Shown piece after piece: positions 24,817 through 32,904 of a stretch of DNA of 35,098 nucleotides. The notes below the pieces were generated by a model. It was not told the DNA's origin and did not search any database. It saw only the letters and a program-made list of their open reading frames with translations. The DNA comes from Clostridiales bacterium (GTDB lineage: Bacteria > Bacillota > Clostridia > Oscillospirales > CAG-272), in the NCBI GenBank assembly GCA_019415985.1, contig DXYE01000015.1, positions 1 to 35,098 on the forward strand, given 5' to 3'. The position numbers and the translations under genes were made by a program. Each line of letters opens with the position of its first letter. Position 1 is the first letter of the stretch.

Positions 24817-24853
24817 GGGGCGCGCACATATCCGAAGATATGCCGCGCGCCCC
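24817..24853 (-). terminator. Very stable hairpin after the M23-like gene
   Basis: GGGGCGCGC (24817-24825) pairs with GCGCGCCCC (24845-24853), and CATATC with GATATG inside. On the minus strand the loop is TTCG closed by C-G, an extra-stable tetraloop, and the stem is followed by GAGATCGTTTTGTG. It lies about 100 bases downstream of the gene. Confidence 0.65.
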
Positions 24854-24946
24854 TCATACATGAAAGGTTTCGGTCATTTAGGCCAGGAATCCGATATTTC
24901 AGGCTGGTCACACACTGCTCCGGCCTGTTTGTGGACTTCCGGATGC

Positions 24947-26557
24947 TCATGGCGTCGGCAGATCAATTGCGTTTTCCCAAACCTTATAGGGAGAAACCGG
25001 CATGTCATAGACGGAGAGTCCGATGTGAGCGCCCGCCGCAGCGGTAAATCCGGTAGAGCCGGACAATCCGACAAGATCGCCCTTCTTGACGGTGTCGCCA
25101 ACGTTCACCCTGGTCTCGCTCAGGTGACAGTACCAGCTCTTCAGACCGAGACCGTGCTCAATGACGACCATTTTGCCGCTCAATTTTGTTTCGCCGACGA
25201 AAATAACCTGTCCATCGTTCACTGCCGTAATATCAGTTCCCTCATGGACCACATAATCGACGCCCTGGTGACGGTAGGTCTCCCCGCCGTTTATGGTCCT
25301 GTATATCCCGAAGCCAAGCAGCAGCATCGTATTGTCCGGCACACCCTCCGAGAAGGTCCCGCTGAACAGAGCGCCGTTTACCTCGCAGGAATCCGCATAA
25401 CTCTGCATGGTGTCCGCAAACTCTTTCAGCGTCTCTTCTGTTCTTGTCGCACTGACAATACTTGCGTCTACCGTATAATCCCTTGCTTTAAATGTCTTTG
25501 GTGTCACCGTGACGTTCATCGTCTGCGTGACGCCGTCTGAGGTAAGCGTAAAGACATATTCCCCGCCTTCGAGTTCATAGCTGAACGGTACAAACGCCCG
25601 ATAATAATCGCCGTCCTTTACAAACCTCGGCGTAAAGCCGATCTCCGGCTGACTCGAGAAGGTAATGGTGCTGTCCTCAGCGACATCCTTTGCTGTAATC
25701 AAGACGAAATCTCCCGGCTCAATCGTCTCTGAAATTCTCGTCAGATAGAAAGAAGCCGGCGCGTTAACCTTAGCGTAAAAATCATAGGTCGCACTGCCTT
25801 GCCCCTCTTTTCCGTCCATTTCGTACCATTTGGCTTCAATATGAAAATTCAGAACTTTGGATTCCGTCAGCGACAGATTGGCAATATCGCTGTAATCTCC
25901 TGTATAAAGCGTCTCGCCGTTTTCCGTTATGGTTACATTAAGCAGGTCCGGCTGAATGTCAAAATTCAGCGAAAGCTTGGCATCCATTCGATAGGTCACA
26001 ACTTCCTCTGTTGTCTTTGTCTCCAAATTTCTATAAGTACCGTCAGCCAATTTGTACTTCCACTCAAAGGTTTTCGGTACGACGGCCTCTTCACTCAGCT
26101 TCAGCACCGGGGTAACGGAACCCGCGTAAAGACTTTGCGCAAAATCCTTACAGATGAAAGAGGAGGCGTCACTTTCCTCGATTTTGTATACCTTATCAGA
26201 AGGGTCGATATAATATGCCTCCGCCGGGTTCTTAGAGATGTAATATTGATACACCGATTCCATGTCGTAGCTATAATATGAGATTTTAAAGTAAGGTGTG
26301 TCCGTCAGCGGCTCCGGCAGCGCATCAGCCGCCTTTGCATTGTTGTTCAACGCGGTCAGATAGGCAATTTCGGCCGCGCCCGCTTCCTCCTCCTTGGTAT
26401 ACAGGAAAGTCTTGCCAGCGGTATCAGTAATTTTGACCTTCTCCACCGTTTTTGTATCCACCGGTTTGTTCTGCGCAATGACGTAGCTGCCGACAGCAAA
26501 ATAAGAGGGAATCAGCAATACTAACAGAAACAAAACGGCCTTCAATTTATTGTTCAT
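24947..26557 (-). CDS. M23/LytM-like cell-wall protein with an incomplete zinc site
   Basis: 536 residues. One N-terminal membrane helix (about 6-27), an extracellular region with beta-rich domains (about 30-400) and a C-terminal LytM domain (about 420-530). H430 and D434 (HQGVDY) are the first two zinc ligands; H478 (YCHL) and H511 (GAHIG) are the active-site histidines. The last ligand, the second His of HxH, is Gly513. Active M23 endopeptidases need it, so the protein is probably an inactive or altered binder of peptidoglycan, as in some divisome activators and SpoIIQ-like proteins. GGGGGGAT lies five bases before ATG 26557. Monocistronic as far as seen. Confidence 0.85.
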   Translation of the reverse strand: MNNKLKAVLFLLVLLIPSYFAVGSYVIAQNKPVDTKTVEKVKITDTAGKTFLYTKEEEAGAAEIAYLTALNNNAKAADALPEPLTDTPYFKISYYSYDMESVYQYYISKNPAEAYYIDPSDKVYKIEESDASSFICKDFAQSLYAGSVTPVLKLSEEAVVPKTFEWKYKLADGTYRNLETKTTEEVVTYRMDAKLSLNFDIQPDLLNVTITENGETLYTGDYSDIANLSLTESKVLNFHIEAKWYEMDGKEGQGSATYDFYAKVNAPASFYLTRISETIEPGDFVLITAKDVAEDSTITFSSQPEIGFTPRFVKDGDYYRAFVPFSYELEGGEYVFTLTSDGVTQTMNVTVTPKTFKARDYTVDASIVSATRTEETLKEFADTMQSYADSCEVNGALFSGTFSEGVPDNTMLLLGFGIYRTINGGETYRHQGVDYVVHEGTDITAVNDGQVIFVGETKLSGKMVVIEHGLGLKSWYCHLSETRVNVGDTVKKGDLVGLSGSTGFTAAAGAHIGLSVYDMPVSPYKVWENAIDLPTP

Positions 26558-26627
26558 AAATTATCCCCCCTGCCGTTCCCGCAACGGCAAAAAACATGCA
26601 TTCTCTTTTTTTAAGATATCGCAAAAG

Positions 26628-26762
26628 TTATGCGTGGCTGCAGACTCTTTTCATAAATCGGCCGACAACCGCCGCAATGTTACTGCTTGCACAGTCATTG
26701 TAGAAGGAGCGCATCCTGTTCTCCGCTCCTCCCGGCTTGGCTTCCACACATATATCATACAT
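26628..26762 (-). CDS. Possible 44-residue protein
   Basis: ATG 26762 follows GGGGAGG closely (three bases). The product, MYDICVEAKPGGAENRMRSF and 24 further residues ending in RVCSHA, has three cysteines and no membrane segment. No family recognised. It would be read from the promoter at 27117-27145. Could be a chance ORF. Confidence 0.3.
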   Translation of the reverse strand: MYDICVEAKPGGAENRMRSFYNDCASSNIAAVVGRFMKRVCSHA

Positions 26763-26986
26763 AGTCCTCCCCACTCGACACTGTGCGGTCAAAAACGAGT
26801 TTTCATTGAATGCGGCCTGTCCACGCAGAATGCCCTGCAAAGACAGCCCCGCACAGGGTCATACAGCTCGCCTTTTTGCGCCTAAAGGTGCTCCGATACA
26901 TAGCTAAAGACAATCTCTCCCGGCACCGCACCGTTTCCACATCTTCGTTTTACAAAGAATTTTGTCAAAGAAAATGCAGCCACCAC

Positions 26987-27181
26987 TCAAAATTCGAAAT
27001 AATCTTCATAATAATTCCGGAAATCTGCAGCCTTTGCTCCCAAAGGCAGAAGAATGATTGGTGTGTCTTTTTCGGTCAGAGGAAGCTTTTTCTGCCAAGT
27101 ACGGTCTATTGCAATCATTATACTACAAAATTCGCACACGGTCAAGAGGATTACGGGAATCCCGACCATACATTCTTTCAT
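26987..27181 (-). CDS. Possible small membrane protein, 64 residues
   Basis: ATG 27181 has AGAGG eight bases upstream. One membrane helix (about 6-26, VGIPVILLTVCEFCSIMIAI) precedes a soluble stretch with TPIILLPLGAKAADFRNYYE. The layout of a helix followed by ...LLPL.G...D.R resembles small hypothetical membrane proteins I have seen in Clostridia; this is an impression from memory. The promoter at 27117-27145 lies inside the frame, so if this is a gene it is read from elsewhere and may be decaying. Confidence 0.4.
   Translation of the reverse strand: MKECMVGIPVILLTVCEFCSIMIAIDRTWQKKLPLTEKDTPIILLPLGAKAADFRNYYEDYFEF
27117..27145 (-). promoter_or_regulatory. Strong promoter upstream of the M23-like gene
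   Basis: On the minus strand TTGACC (27145-27140), 17 bases, TATAAT (27122-27117). Start near 27110. Confidence 0.7.
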
Positions 27182-27387
27182 TCGGTTTGCCTCTCACCCA
27201 GCTGCGCAGACAGTAGACAGCAGGCCGTGCTTTGTCTCCCTCAGACTGCTGTTTATTAAAACGCATTGCAGGCGCTGCCGCCCATTAAAATCCATTTTCC
27301 GTATCTACCGAAAACGGCACAGGTAACCATCCCGTGAATCGTTCGCGCCGAAAGGGGGAATCTATTATTTGTCTGTTCCGAGCCCTT

Positions 27388-28626
27388 TTAATTTATTTCT
27401 TTAAAATTTCCGTTCTCGAAAACAATCGTTCGGCTTCCGTCCGGAGAAATCCCCGTTACGGACATATCAGCGGTACCGATCATAAAATCCACATGATTGG
27501 CGCTGTGGTTGCCGCCTCTCTCCCATAGCTCGTTTTCCGACATGGATTCTCCACCGGCTATGGTGTTGGGATAACAATCTCCCAGTGCAAGGTGACACGA
27601 AGCATTTTCATCAAACAATGTGTTATAGAACAGGAGACCCATATCAGATATCGGGGAGTGATGCGGAATCAATGCTACTTCTCCGAGCCTGCGGGACCCC
27701 TCGTCCGTCGAGAGAAGATGCTCCAGCGCATCGCCGCCCTGCTCAGCATGATACGCTATGACCTCGCCGTCACGGAATGTCAAACTGAAATTTTCAATCA
27801 GACGCCCCTGATAGGAAAGCGGCAGGGATGCGTATACCTTTCCATCTGCCCTTGCGCGGTGGGGCATTGTGAAAACTTCCTCTGTCGGCATATTGGGAAA
27901 AAATTTCAGGCCATCCGTCGACGTTTCGCTGCCGCCGCACCAGATATGGCCTTCCGGCAAGCCTACAGTGAGATCGGTTCCGAGGCCGCTCCGGAATTCC
28001 AGGGCGCTGAATTTCGATCGATTGAGGTAATCTGCACGCTTTTTCAGCCGAAGGTCATGCCTCTGCCATTTTTTAAGCGTGTCCCCCTGTGTGATTCTAA
28101 CCGAACGGAATATAGCGTTCCACAACTGGTTGACCGCTCTTTTCACGGAAAGTTCCGGAAACATTTTGTGCGCCCATGCTTCACAGGGATAGGCCACAAT
28201 CGTCCAGCGGAGCTCTCCGCGGTCAATGGCATCATAGAATTCCTTAAATGATTTCTTTTTTGCCACCGTTCCTGCCATCAACTTTTCCCCATCCGCCCCC
28301 GCAAAAATCTCCGGGTCCTCGGATATGACCGAGATGGAAACACAGCCCTTCCGCGCATAATAATTCCGCTGCTCCGCCATCCACTCCGGAACATTTTTAT
28401 ATTCTGCAATATCCGCATGATCCAAACGCGTTCTCGCCAGTTTCTCATCATAAAAAAGAGGGATAACGTCGCGCGCGCCAGCGCGAAAAGCTTCCTCCGC
28501 GAGAAGTCTCCCAAACGCGGCAGCATTTGTAGGGCAGCTCAGCAACACATATTTTCCTTCCGACACATGAGCGCCCGCCGCAACGGTCAGATGCGCATAT
28601 TCCTGCAGCTTTTCAAGAAAATTCAT
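27388..28626 (-). CDS. M29-family aminopeptidase (AmpS/PepS type)
   Basis: 412 residues, usual for the family. NMPTEEVFTMPHRARADGKV, LGDCYPNTIAGGE and NHSANHVDFMIG are the metal-binding segments of M29 peptidases (two metals, often Co or Zn, bound by Glu, His and Asp). It removes N-terminal residues from cytoplasmic peptides. No signal peptide. The start must be ATG 28626 or later because TAA precedes it in frame. AGGAGG lies 32 bases upstream, but a 7-bp hairpin between them would shorten the distance to about 10 bases. No close partner gene. Confidence 0.92.
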   Translation of the reverse strand: MNFLEKLQEYAHLTVAAGAHVSEGKYVLLSCPTNAAAFGRLLAEEAFRAGARDVIPLFYDEKLARTRLDHADIAEYKNVPEWMAEQRNYYARKGCVSISVISEDPEIFAGADGEKLMAGTVAKKKSFKEFYDAIDRGELRWTIVAYPCEAWAHKMFPELSVKRAVNQLWNAIFRSVRITQGDTLKKWQRHDLRLKKRADYLNRSKFSALEFRSGLGTDLTVGLPEGHIWCGGSETSTDGLKFFPNMPTEEVFTMPHRARADGKVYASLPLSYQGRLIENFSLTFRDGEVIAYHAEQGGDALEHLLSTDEGSRRLGEVALIPHHSPISDMGLLFYNTLFDENASCHLALGDCYPNTIAGGESMSENELWERGGNHSANHVDFMIGTADMSVTGISPDGSRTIVFENGNFKEIN

Positions 28627-28661
28627 TTACATTTTATACCCGTCACGACGCCGGGTATCCT
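28627..28661 (-). promoter_or_regulatory. Hairpin between Shine-Dalgarno and start codon of the aminopeptidase gene
   Basis: Transcribed strand: AGGAGG, then ATACCCG, nine bases, CGGGTAT, then AAAATGTAAATG. The hairpin removes 23 of the 32 bases between the binding site and the start. ATGTAAATG just before the gene is a start-stop (ATG TAA) followed by the real ATG. Confidence 0.5.
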
Positions 28662-28814
28662 CCTTCTTCCATGCTTTTACCGTATGACCCGTATCCGCCT
28701 ATAAAATCTGCCTGAGCTATTGTTTTTCGCGGCTCCGTATTATAAAGTGGGGCACCGTATCCGGAGAATGAAGCCGGACCTGCAGCGCAGCGACCCGTCA
28801 CGGAGCGCTTCCCC

Positions 28815-28856
28815 AAAAAAGGGAGCGGCTTTTCTGAAAAGCCTCAGACCTGCTCC
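28815..28856 (-). terminator. Intrinsic terminator on the minus strand
   Basis: On the minus strand GGAGC, eight bases, GGCTTTT-CAG-AAAAGCC, GCTCC, then CTTTTTT. It is 370 bases after spoVG and may be its second stop or end an unseen transcript. Confidence 0.7.
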
Positions 28857-29026
28857 ATGGGTCTCGCACTGTCCGGCGGCCTCTCTTTTTTAAAATACCC
28901 TGCTACAATATGTTTTATAAAAAAATTCATAAATTCATGTTCTCCTTCACCTATAGGCCTGATACAAAATCACCGCACCGTTTTTGCCGCCGCGAAAGCA
29001 GGGAGGGGTATTCAGGTTATAAAGAC

Positions 29027-29055
29027 TTGATATTTTGCATAAACTGTGATATCAT
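29027..29055 (+). promoter_or_regulatory. Possible promoter of a small RNA
   Basis: TTGATA (29027-29032), 17 bases, TATCAT (29050-29055); start near 29062. Confidence 0.4.
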
Positions 29056-29061
29056 AATCGC

Positions 29062-29131
29062 AAGGTATAAGGCAATCCTATCAGATTATGCATGTATGAC
29101 AAAAAAAGACCTGTTGACACAAGTCTTTTTT
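29062..29131 (+). ncRNA. Candidate 70-nt small RNA antisense to the spoVG 3' end
   Basis: It runs from the promoter at 29027-29055 to the hairpin and T-run at 29099-29131, about 70 bases. No known RNA family is recognised. Because the terminator is shared with spoVG on the other strand, the two transcripts would be complementary at their 3' ends. Confidence 0.3.
29099..29131. terminator. Bidirectional terminator after spoVG
   Basis: AAAAAAAGAC, C, TGT, TGAC, ACA, A, GTCTTTTTT (29101-29131). Both strands end in a T-run. It lies about 100 bases after the spoVG stop. Confidence 0.8.
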
Positions 29132-29227
29132 CATACTTCATAAAGATCATACCAGAAACAAATTTTCTTCGTAATTACGTTTTCACACGCTAAAATTCCG
29201 TTTCGCCTGCTGACGCCTATGCTCCCC

Positions 29228-29560
29228 TTACTCTTCCTGCGGCGCTTCCTCGTGCGGATGCTCCTCCGCTTTCCGGCATAGAATGCTTGTACCATTATCG
29301 AACGCCTCTTTTTCCGCGTGATAAGCCTCAATGACTGCCGACTCCAGCAGAGAACGAAATTCCACATTGATCGGATGAACGATATCCCTGTATGTGCCGT
29401 CAGGATTCTTCCTGCTCGGCATCACAATAAAGAATTTCTCCCTCGCATAAATTACCTTAATATCATGAACGGCTAGCTGATTGTCAAAGGTTACGGAAAC
29501 AATCGCTTTCATCGGGCCTTCATCAAATAATTTTCTAATTTTTATGTCACTTATCACCAT
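29228..29560 (-). CDS. spoVG: Septation/sporulation regulator SpoVG
   Basis: 110 residues. ISDIKIRKLF, MKAIVSVTFDNQLAVHDIKV, IVMPSRKNPDGTYRDIVHPI are the SpoVG signature. SpoVG is a small nucleic-acid-binding regulator that affects septation, capsule and virulence genes and early sporulation in many Firmicutes. The acidic His/Glu-rich tail (about 97-110) is longer than in the usual 85-97-residue protein. GGAGG lies seven bases before ATG 29560. A -10 TATAAT occurs at 29647-29642 (minus) with a poor -35; I saw no proper sigma-H site. Divergent from murC. Confidence 0.95.
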   Translation of the reverse strand: MVISDIKIRKLFDEGPMKAIVSVTFDNQLAVHDIKVIYAREKFFIVMPSRKNPDGTYRDIVHPINVEFRSLLESAVIEAYHAEKEAFDNGTSILCRKAEEHPHEEAPQEE

Positions 29561-29843
29561 GTTTATTCCTCCGGTCGTATAGATTAAAATCGAGAAGAAA
29601 CGGGAACAGACGAACAGAAATTTACTTTGTCTACGCTTGTTATTATACAGGGAGATTATGAAAATTATTCAGTGTAAAAGAAATCTTTTTATTAATTTAG
29701 TGTTGATAAACCGTAAGGAACCGGAGATTTTTTTGCTATTTGTCACAAAAAAGCGTTGGATTTTCACGCCCGCAAACCGTACCTGTCCAGTAAAGTCCAT
29801 TTACGCATAATACTTGGAAATGATGAAAGGAAGATACAAACGC

Positions 29844-31265
29844 ATGAAAAAAAAGCTGGCCGGAGATGTTTCCGGCATGATTCAGCTTCCGAAGGCGGGA
29901 GCAGGTATATTTTTCATCGGAATCGGCGGCGTATCCATGAGCGCTCTGGCCGTTATCGCAAAGGAAAAGGGGTACCGTTCAGGCGGGTCCGACCGGACAG
30001 CCTCAGAAACCACAAGGCGTCTGCAGACAAGGGGAATTGAGGTTTTTATCGGCCACGATGCCTCTCACCTTGCCGGATATGATGCCGTGGTATACAATGC
30101 CGCTATATCAGAAGAAAATCCAGAGCTGCGGGCAGCAAAGGAACAGGGAATGACAGTTATTTACCGAGCAGATTTCATGGCGGCGTTGATGGATGGCTAC
30201 CCCTTTTCGGTGGGTGTCGCCGGTATGCACGGCAAGTCGACGACCAGCGCCTGGATCTCGCATATTTTGCTGACTGCTGCACGCGATCCTTCCGTACTTA
30301 TAGGCGCCTCTCTTCCCGAAATCGGAGGAAGCTTCCGCACCGGAAGCGGCGACACTTTTGTTTTTGAAGCCTGTGAATATCAGGACTCCTTCCTCTCTTT
30401 TCGTCCAAATGTCGCCGTAGTACTGAATATAGAAATGGATCACCCGGATTATTTTAAAAGCATGGATCAAATTATTGAATCCTTCCGAAGATATATCGAT
30501 ATCCCAGGCTTCGAAGGCGCAGCCGTTCTGAATTTTGACGATGGCAATGTGAGAAAAGCGGCAGAAGGCAGTCCGACACCTCAAATCACTTGCGGTATAC
30601 AGTACCCGGAGGTACGGTTTCGCGCTGCCTCTATCGAACTGCAGCACGGATTCGCCTCATTCGAGATACAGAAGGATGGGGAAGCGTTCTGCCATGCTAA
30701 GCTGCATGTACCGGGTATGCATCAGGTGATGAACGCATTACAGGCAGCAGCAGCAGCCGATTTCTGCGGCGTCAGCTGTGCGGATATCGAACATGGTCTG
30801 TCCTCCTTTCGCGGGGTTGGCCGACGGCTCGAATATAAGGGGCGCTTTACAGGTACAAGTATACCGGTGTTCGACGATTTCGCACATCATCCGACGGAGA
30901 TACGCGCATCTCTTGCAGTCATGGCCCAGTTGGGGTATCGCAGGATCTTTTGTGTCTACCAGCCCCATACGTATTCCCGAACGGCCGAATTGTTTGACGG
31001 TTTCCTTCATGCATTTGACACTGCGGATTTTCTGCTGCTTATGGATATATATGCAGCACGCGAAAGCAACACTTATGGCATTTCCTCCCGTCAGCTCGCC
31101 GAACGGATCCCGCATGCCGAATACTGCGCAGAGAGTGAAGAAGTTATCCGTCTCCTAAGAAAGCGCGCCGAAACCGGAGATGTTATTGTTGTCATGGGCG
31201 CAGGTAACATCAGCCGCCTTGCAGATGAAATCACAAAAAAGGAGGAGGAATCTATACACCCCTGA
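29844..31265 (+). CDS. murC: UDP-N-acetylmuramate--L-alanine ligase
   Basis: 473 residues from ATG 29844 (AAAGGA 12 bases upstream; ATG 29814 and 29823 are alternatives with no better site). GIGGVSMSALA (26-36) is the UDP-binding loop, GMHGKSTT (127-134) the ATP loop, FEACEYQDSFL and DDFAHHPTEI the family motifs of MurC. It adds L-alanine to UDP-MurNAc, the first step of the peptidoglycan stem peptide, in the cytoplasm. Stand-alone gene here, not in the dcw cluster. Divergent from spoVG with about 280 bases between. Confidence 0.96.
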   Translation: MKKKLAGDVSGMIQLPKAGAGIFFIGIGGVSMSALAVIAKEKGYRSGGSDRTASETTRRLQTRGIEVFIGHDASHLAGYDAVVYNAAISEENPELRAAKEQGMTVIYRADFMAALMDGYPFSVGVAGMHGKSTTSAWISHILLTAARDPSVLIGASLPEIGGSFRTGSGDTFVFEACEYQDSFLSFRPNVAVVLNIEMDHPDYFKSMDQIIESFRRYIDIPGFEGAAVLNFDDGNVRKAAEGSPTPQITCGIQYPEVRFRAASIELQHGFASFEIQKDGEAFCHAKLHVPGMHQVMNALQAAAAADFCGVSCADIEHGLSSFRGVGRRLEYKGRFTGTSIPVFDDFAHHPTEIRASLAVMAQLGYRRIFCVYQPHTYSRTAELFDGFLHAFDTADFLLLMDIYAARESNTYGISSRQLAERIPHAEYCAESEEVIRLLRKRAETGDVIVVMGAGNISRLADEITKKEEESIHP

Positions 31266-31303
31266 AATCAGACGCAATTTCAAGCCGGCAAATGACTTCT
31301 ATT

Positions 31304-31335
31304 ACGCCGCGTGTATATAAAAAAACGGCGTTTAC
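31304..31335 (+). terminator. Terminator of murC
   Basis: ACGCCG (31304-31309) pairs with CGGCGT (31326-31331), followed by TTACTTTT. About 40 bases after the murC stop. Confidence 0.6.
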
Positions 31336-31611
31336 TTTTGAAGCAAAAAATACAACACAGGGCACTCATACGTACGCATAAAATAATAAGTGCCTGATAT
31401 GTCACTCCTCTAATAATAGGATCAACTGGGCCGCTGTACGTTTTAAATCAGAAAGGTATCCAACCAACATAGATGCAACATGGCCTTATACTGTTGTGAG
31501 AGCAATAAACCTCGCGTGTCCGACCGAATGTCAATCCGCACGGAGAAGCTTATAAGCTGCGGCATGACGCACGGACAGCAGCATCACTGAGATAAAGAGC
31601 GTTTTTTTCGT

Positions 31612-31636
31612 AGAACACGGGATGAGGGCCGTATTT
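31612..31636 (+). repeat. Dispersed degenerate repeat, copy C
   Basis: AACACGGGATGAGGGCCGTA followed by TTTTATGTCAGG. In one frame it reads TG, stop, GPYFMSG, aligning with KYGPHF of copy A and KYGSHFMS of copy B. Confidence 0.4.
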
Positions 31637-31657
31637 TATGTCAGGCGTCTTTTAATG

Positions 31658-31691
31658 AGGGCGCTGCAAAATGTTAATTTTGCAGCGCCCT
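31658..31691. terminator. Perfect 15-bp hairpin between murC and ymdB
   Basis: AGGGCGCTGCAAAAT, loop GTTA, ATTTTGCAGCGCCCT (31658-31691). It lies between convergent genes; a T-run is absent, so it acts as a terminator only by position. An AT palindrome TTTTAATATATTATTAAAA follows at about 31699-31717. Confidence 0.6.
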
Positions 31692-31930
31692 CTGCATATT
31701 TTAATATATTATTAAAAGGCCTGCTTCAATCCAAACCCTGTAGGTCTCCATATTTACCGCCGCATACATTTCCTTTTTGCAGTTGAAAACGCGCTTTCGG
31801 TCATTCTTATCGCCTTTTTCTTGATCAGCAAAGCCGTCAGCACCGGCAAACGTTCAAGCCTGCAATGATCCGACACAGCCTTTCCCGACAAAGAAATCGT
31901 TCCGCGGACATGACTGAATAATGTTCTCTA

Positions 31931-32734
31931 TCAAATGGCAACAGGCGTACCCTCTCGCTCGCAAATTCTATGGACTTCGACGACACGTCCGGTATCCGTA
32001 TCGAGTGTAAAAACAGCGCCGCATATTACAATATGTCCCTCGGCCACCTCAAAGCGAACAGGCATTTTCGTCATCATTTTTGTAATAATGCAATCCGGTC
32101 GGACACCAAGAACAGAAATTTCCGGCCCCGTCATGCCGACGTCCGTTATATAGCCGGTTCCGTTCGGCAAAATCATTTCGTCAGCCGTTTGAACGTGTGT
32201 ATGGGTACCAAAGATGATAGATATCCTGCCGTCAAAGTAGCGGGCCATGGCAATTTTCTCCGCAGTTGCCTCTGCGTGTATATCCATAATGGCAAAATCA
32301 TAGCGGCCAGCCTCGCGTGTAAGAATTTTATCGACCGTATGGAATGGATTATCCAATGCTTCCAGATAAACGGTACCCAATACATTGATGACAAGCACCC
32401 GATAACCACAGATATTTTCGATCGTGTATCCACTGCCGGGACATCCATCCGGATAATTGGCCGGTCGAATAACATGGCCGTTTGATGAAATAAATTCGCG
32501 AATCTCTCTTTTTTTAAATACATGATTGCCGGTAGTCACGACATCTGCTCCGCTTTGCAGAAGGCTTCTTGCAGAAGAGACATCGATACCGTTTCCCACA
32601 GCGGCATTTTCACCGTTGATAATAGCAAATTCAATCTCAAATTTCTTTCTGATATCCCACAAATGGACCTCTAAAAACTGTACGGACTCCGGCCCCACCA
32701 CATCCCCGACAGCTAAAACATTCATTTTTCCCAC
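31931..32734 (-). CDS. ymdB: YmdB-family metallophosphoesterase
   Basis: 267 residues from GTG 32734 (GAGGTG nine bases upstream; ATG 32725 is the alternative). LAVGDVVG, INGENAAVGNGI, VTTGNHVF, DIHAEATAEK and FGTHTHVQTAD hold the metal ligands and define the YmdB family (calcineurin-like, two metals). In Bacillus YmdB hydrolyses 2',3'-cyclic AMP and affects biofilm and sporulation decisions and cell-cell nanotubes. It follows rny on the same strand, as in most Firmicutes, but a strong terminator (32941-32978) and about 295 bases separate them here. Confidence 0.94.
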   Translation of the reverse strand: MGKMNVLAVGDVVGPESVQFLEVHLWDIRKKFEIEFAIINGENAAVGNGIDVSSARSLLQSGADVVTTGNHVFKKREIREFISSNGHVIRPANYPDGCPGSGYTIENICGYRVLVINVLGTVYLEALDNPFHTVDKILTREAGRYDFAIMDIHAEATAEKIAMARYFDGRISIIFGTHTHVQTADEMILPNGTGYITDVGMTGPEISVLGVRPDCIITKMMTKMPVRFEVAEGHIVICGAVFTLDTDTGRVVEVHRICEREGTPVAI

Positions 32735-32826
32735 TTATGATCACACCTCTCTCGATATACCGCGCACCACGCAATCTTTTATCTTTGCCAAAATATATTT
32801 GCTTTAAAACCCATTGCAAGCCCAAT

Positions 32827-32904
32827 TCAGCATGCCCCGACACTCTTTTCGTCAAATTCCGGCAAAGCGAGTACAAGCGCCCCGCCTTGAGTCTGAAAAC
32901 GCAT
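32827..32904 (-). CDS. Possible 25-residue peptide in the ymdB leader
   Basis: ATG 32904 has GGGGAGG eight bases upstream and encodes MRFQTQGGALVLALPEF plus eight residues. The start context GGAGGATCCGCAGATG nearly equals that of the small ORF at 16338. It could be a leader peptide for ymdB or the start of a lost gene; the sequence faintly resembles the beginning of anti-sigma-factor antagonists, too weakly to claim. Confidence 0.3.
   Translation of the reverse strand: MRFQTQGGALVLALPEFDEKSVGAC

Larger units (their letters stand above)
26558..27387. other. 830-bp gap upstream of the M23-like gene, with small ORFs and a strong promoter
   Basis: Contains a consensus-like promoter (27117-27145, minus) and two possible small genes (26628-26762 and 26987-27181, minus). 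If the promoter serves the M23-like gene, its leader is about 550 bases. Confidence 0.5.
28627..29098. other. Gap between the aminopeptidase gene and spoVG
   Basis: Holds the hairpin described at 28627-28661, a minus-strand terminator (28815-28856) and a possible small-RNA promoter (29027-29055). No ORF of note. Confidence 0.4.
31266..31930. other. Gap between murC and ymdB
   Basis: Contains the murC terminator (31304-31335), repeat copy C (31612-31636) and a perfect 15-bp hairpin (31658-31691). A minus-strand open stretch (about 31710-31865) reads KKEMYAAVNMETYRVWIEAG near its end; too short to call. Confidence 0.45.

Noticed and set aside
24635..25540. Plus-strand open frame of 301 codons
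   Set aside because: It is the antisense of the M23-like gene and the adjacent hairpin; the minus strand has the domain motifs and ribosome-binding site.
29640..29700. Possible sigma-H promoter for spoVG (AGATTT ... GAAT)
   Set aside because: The spacing between boxes is about half of what sigma-H sites need.
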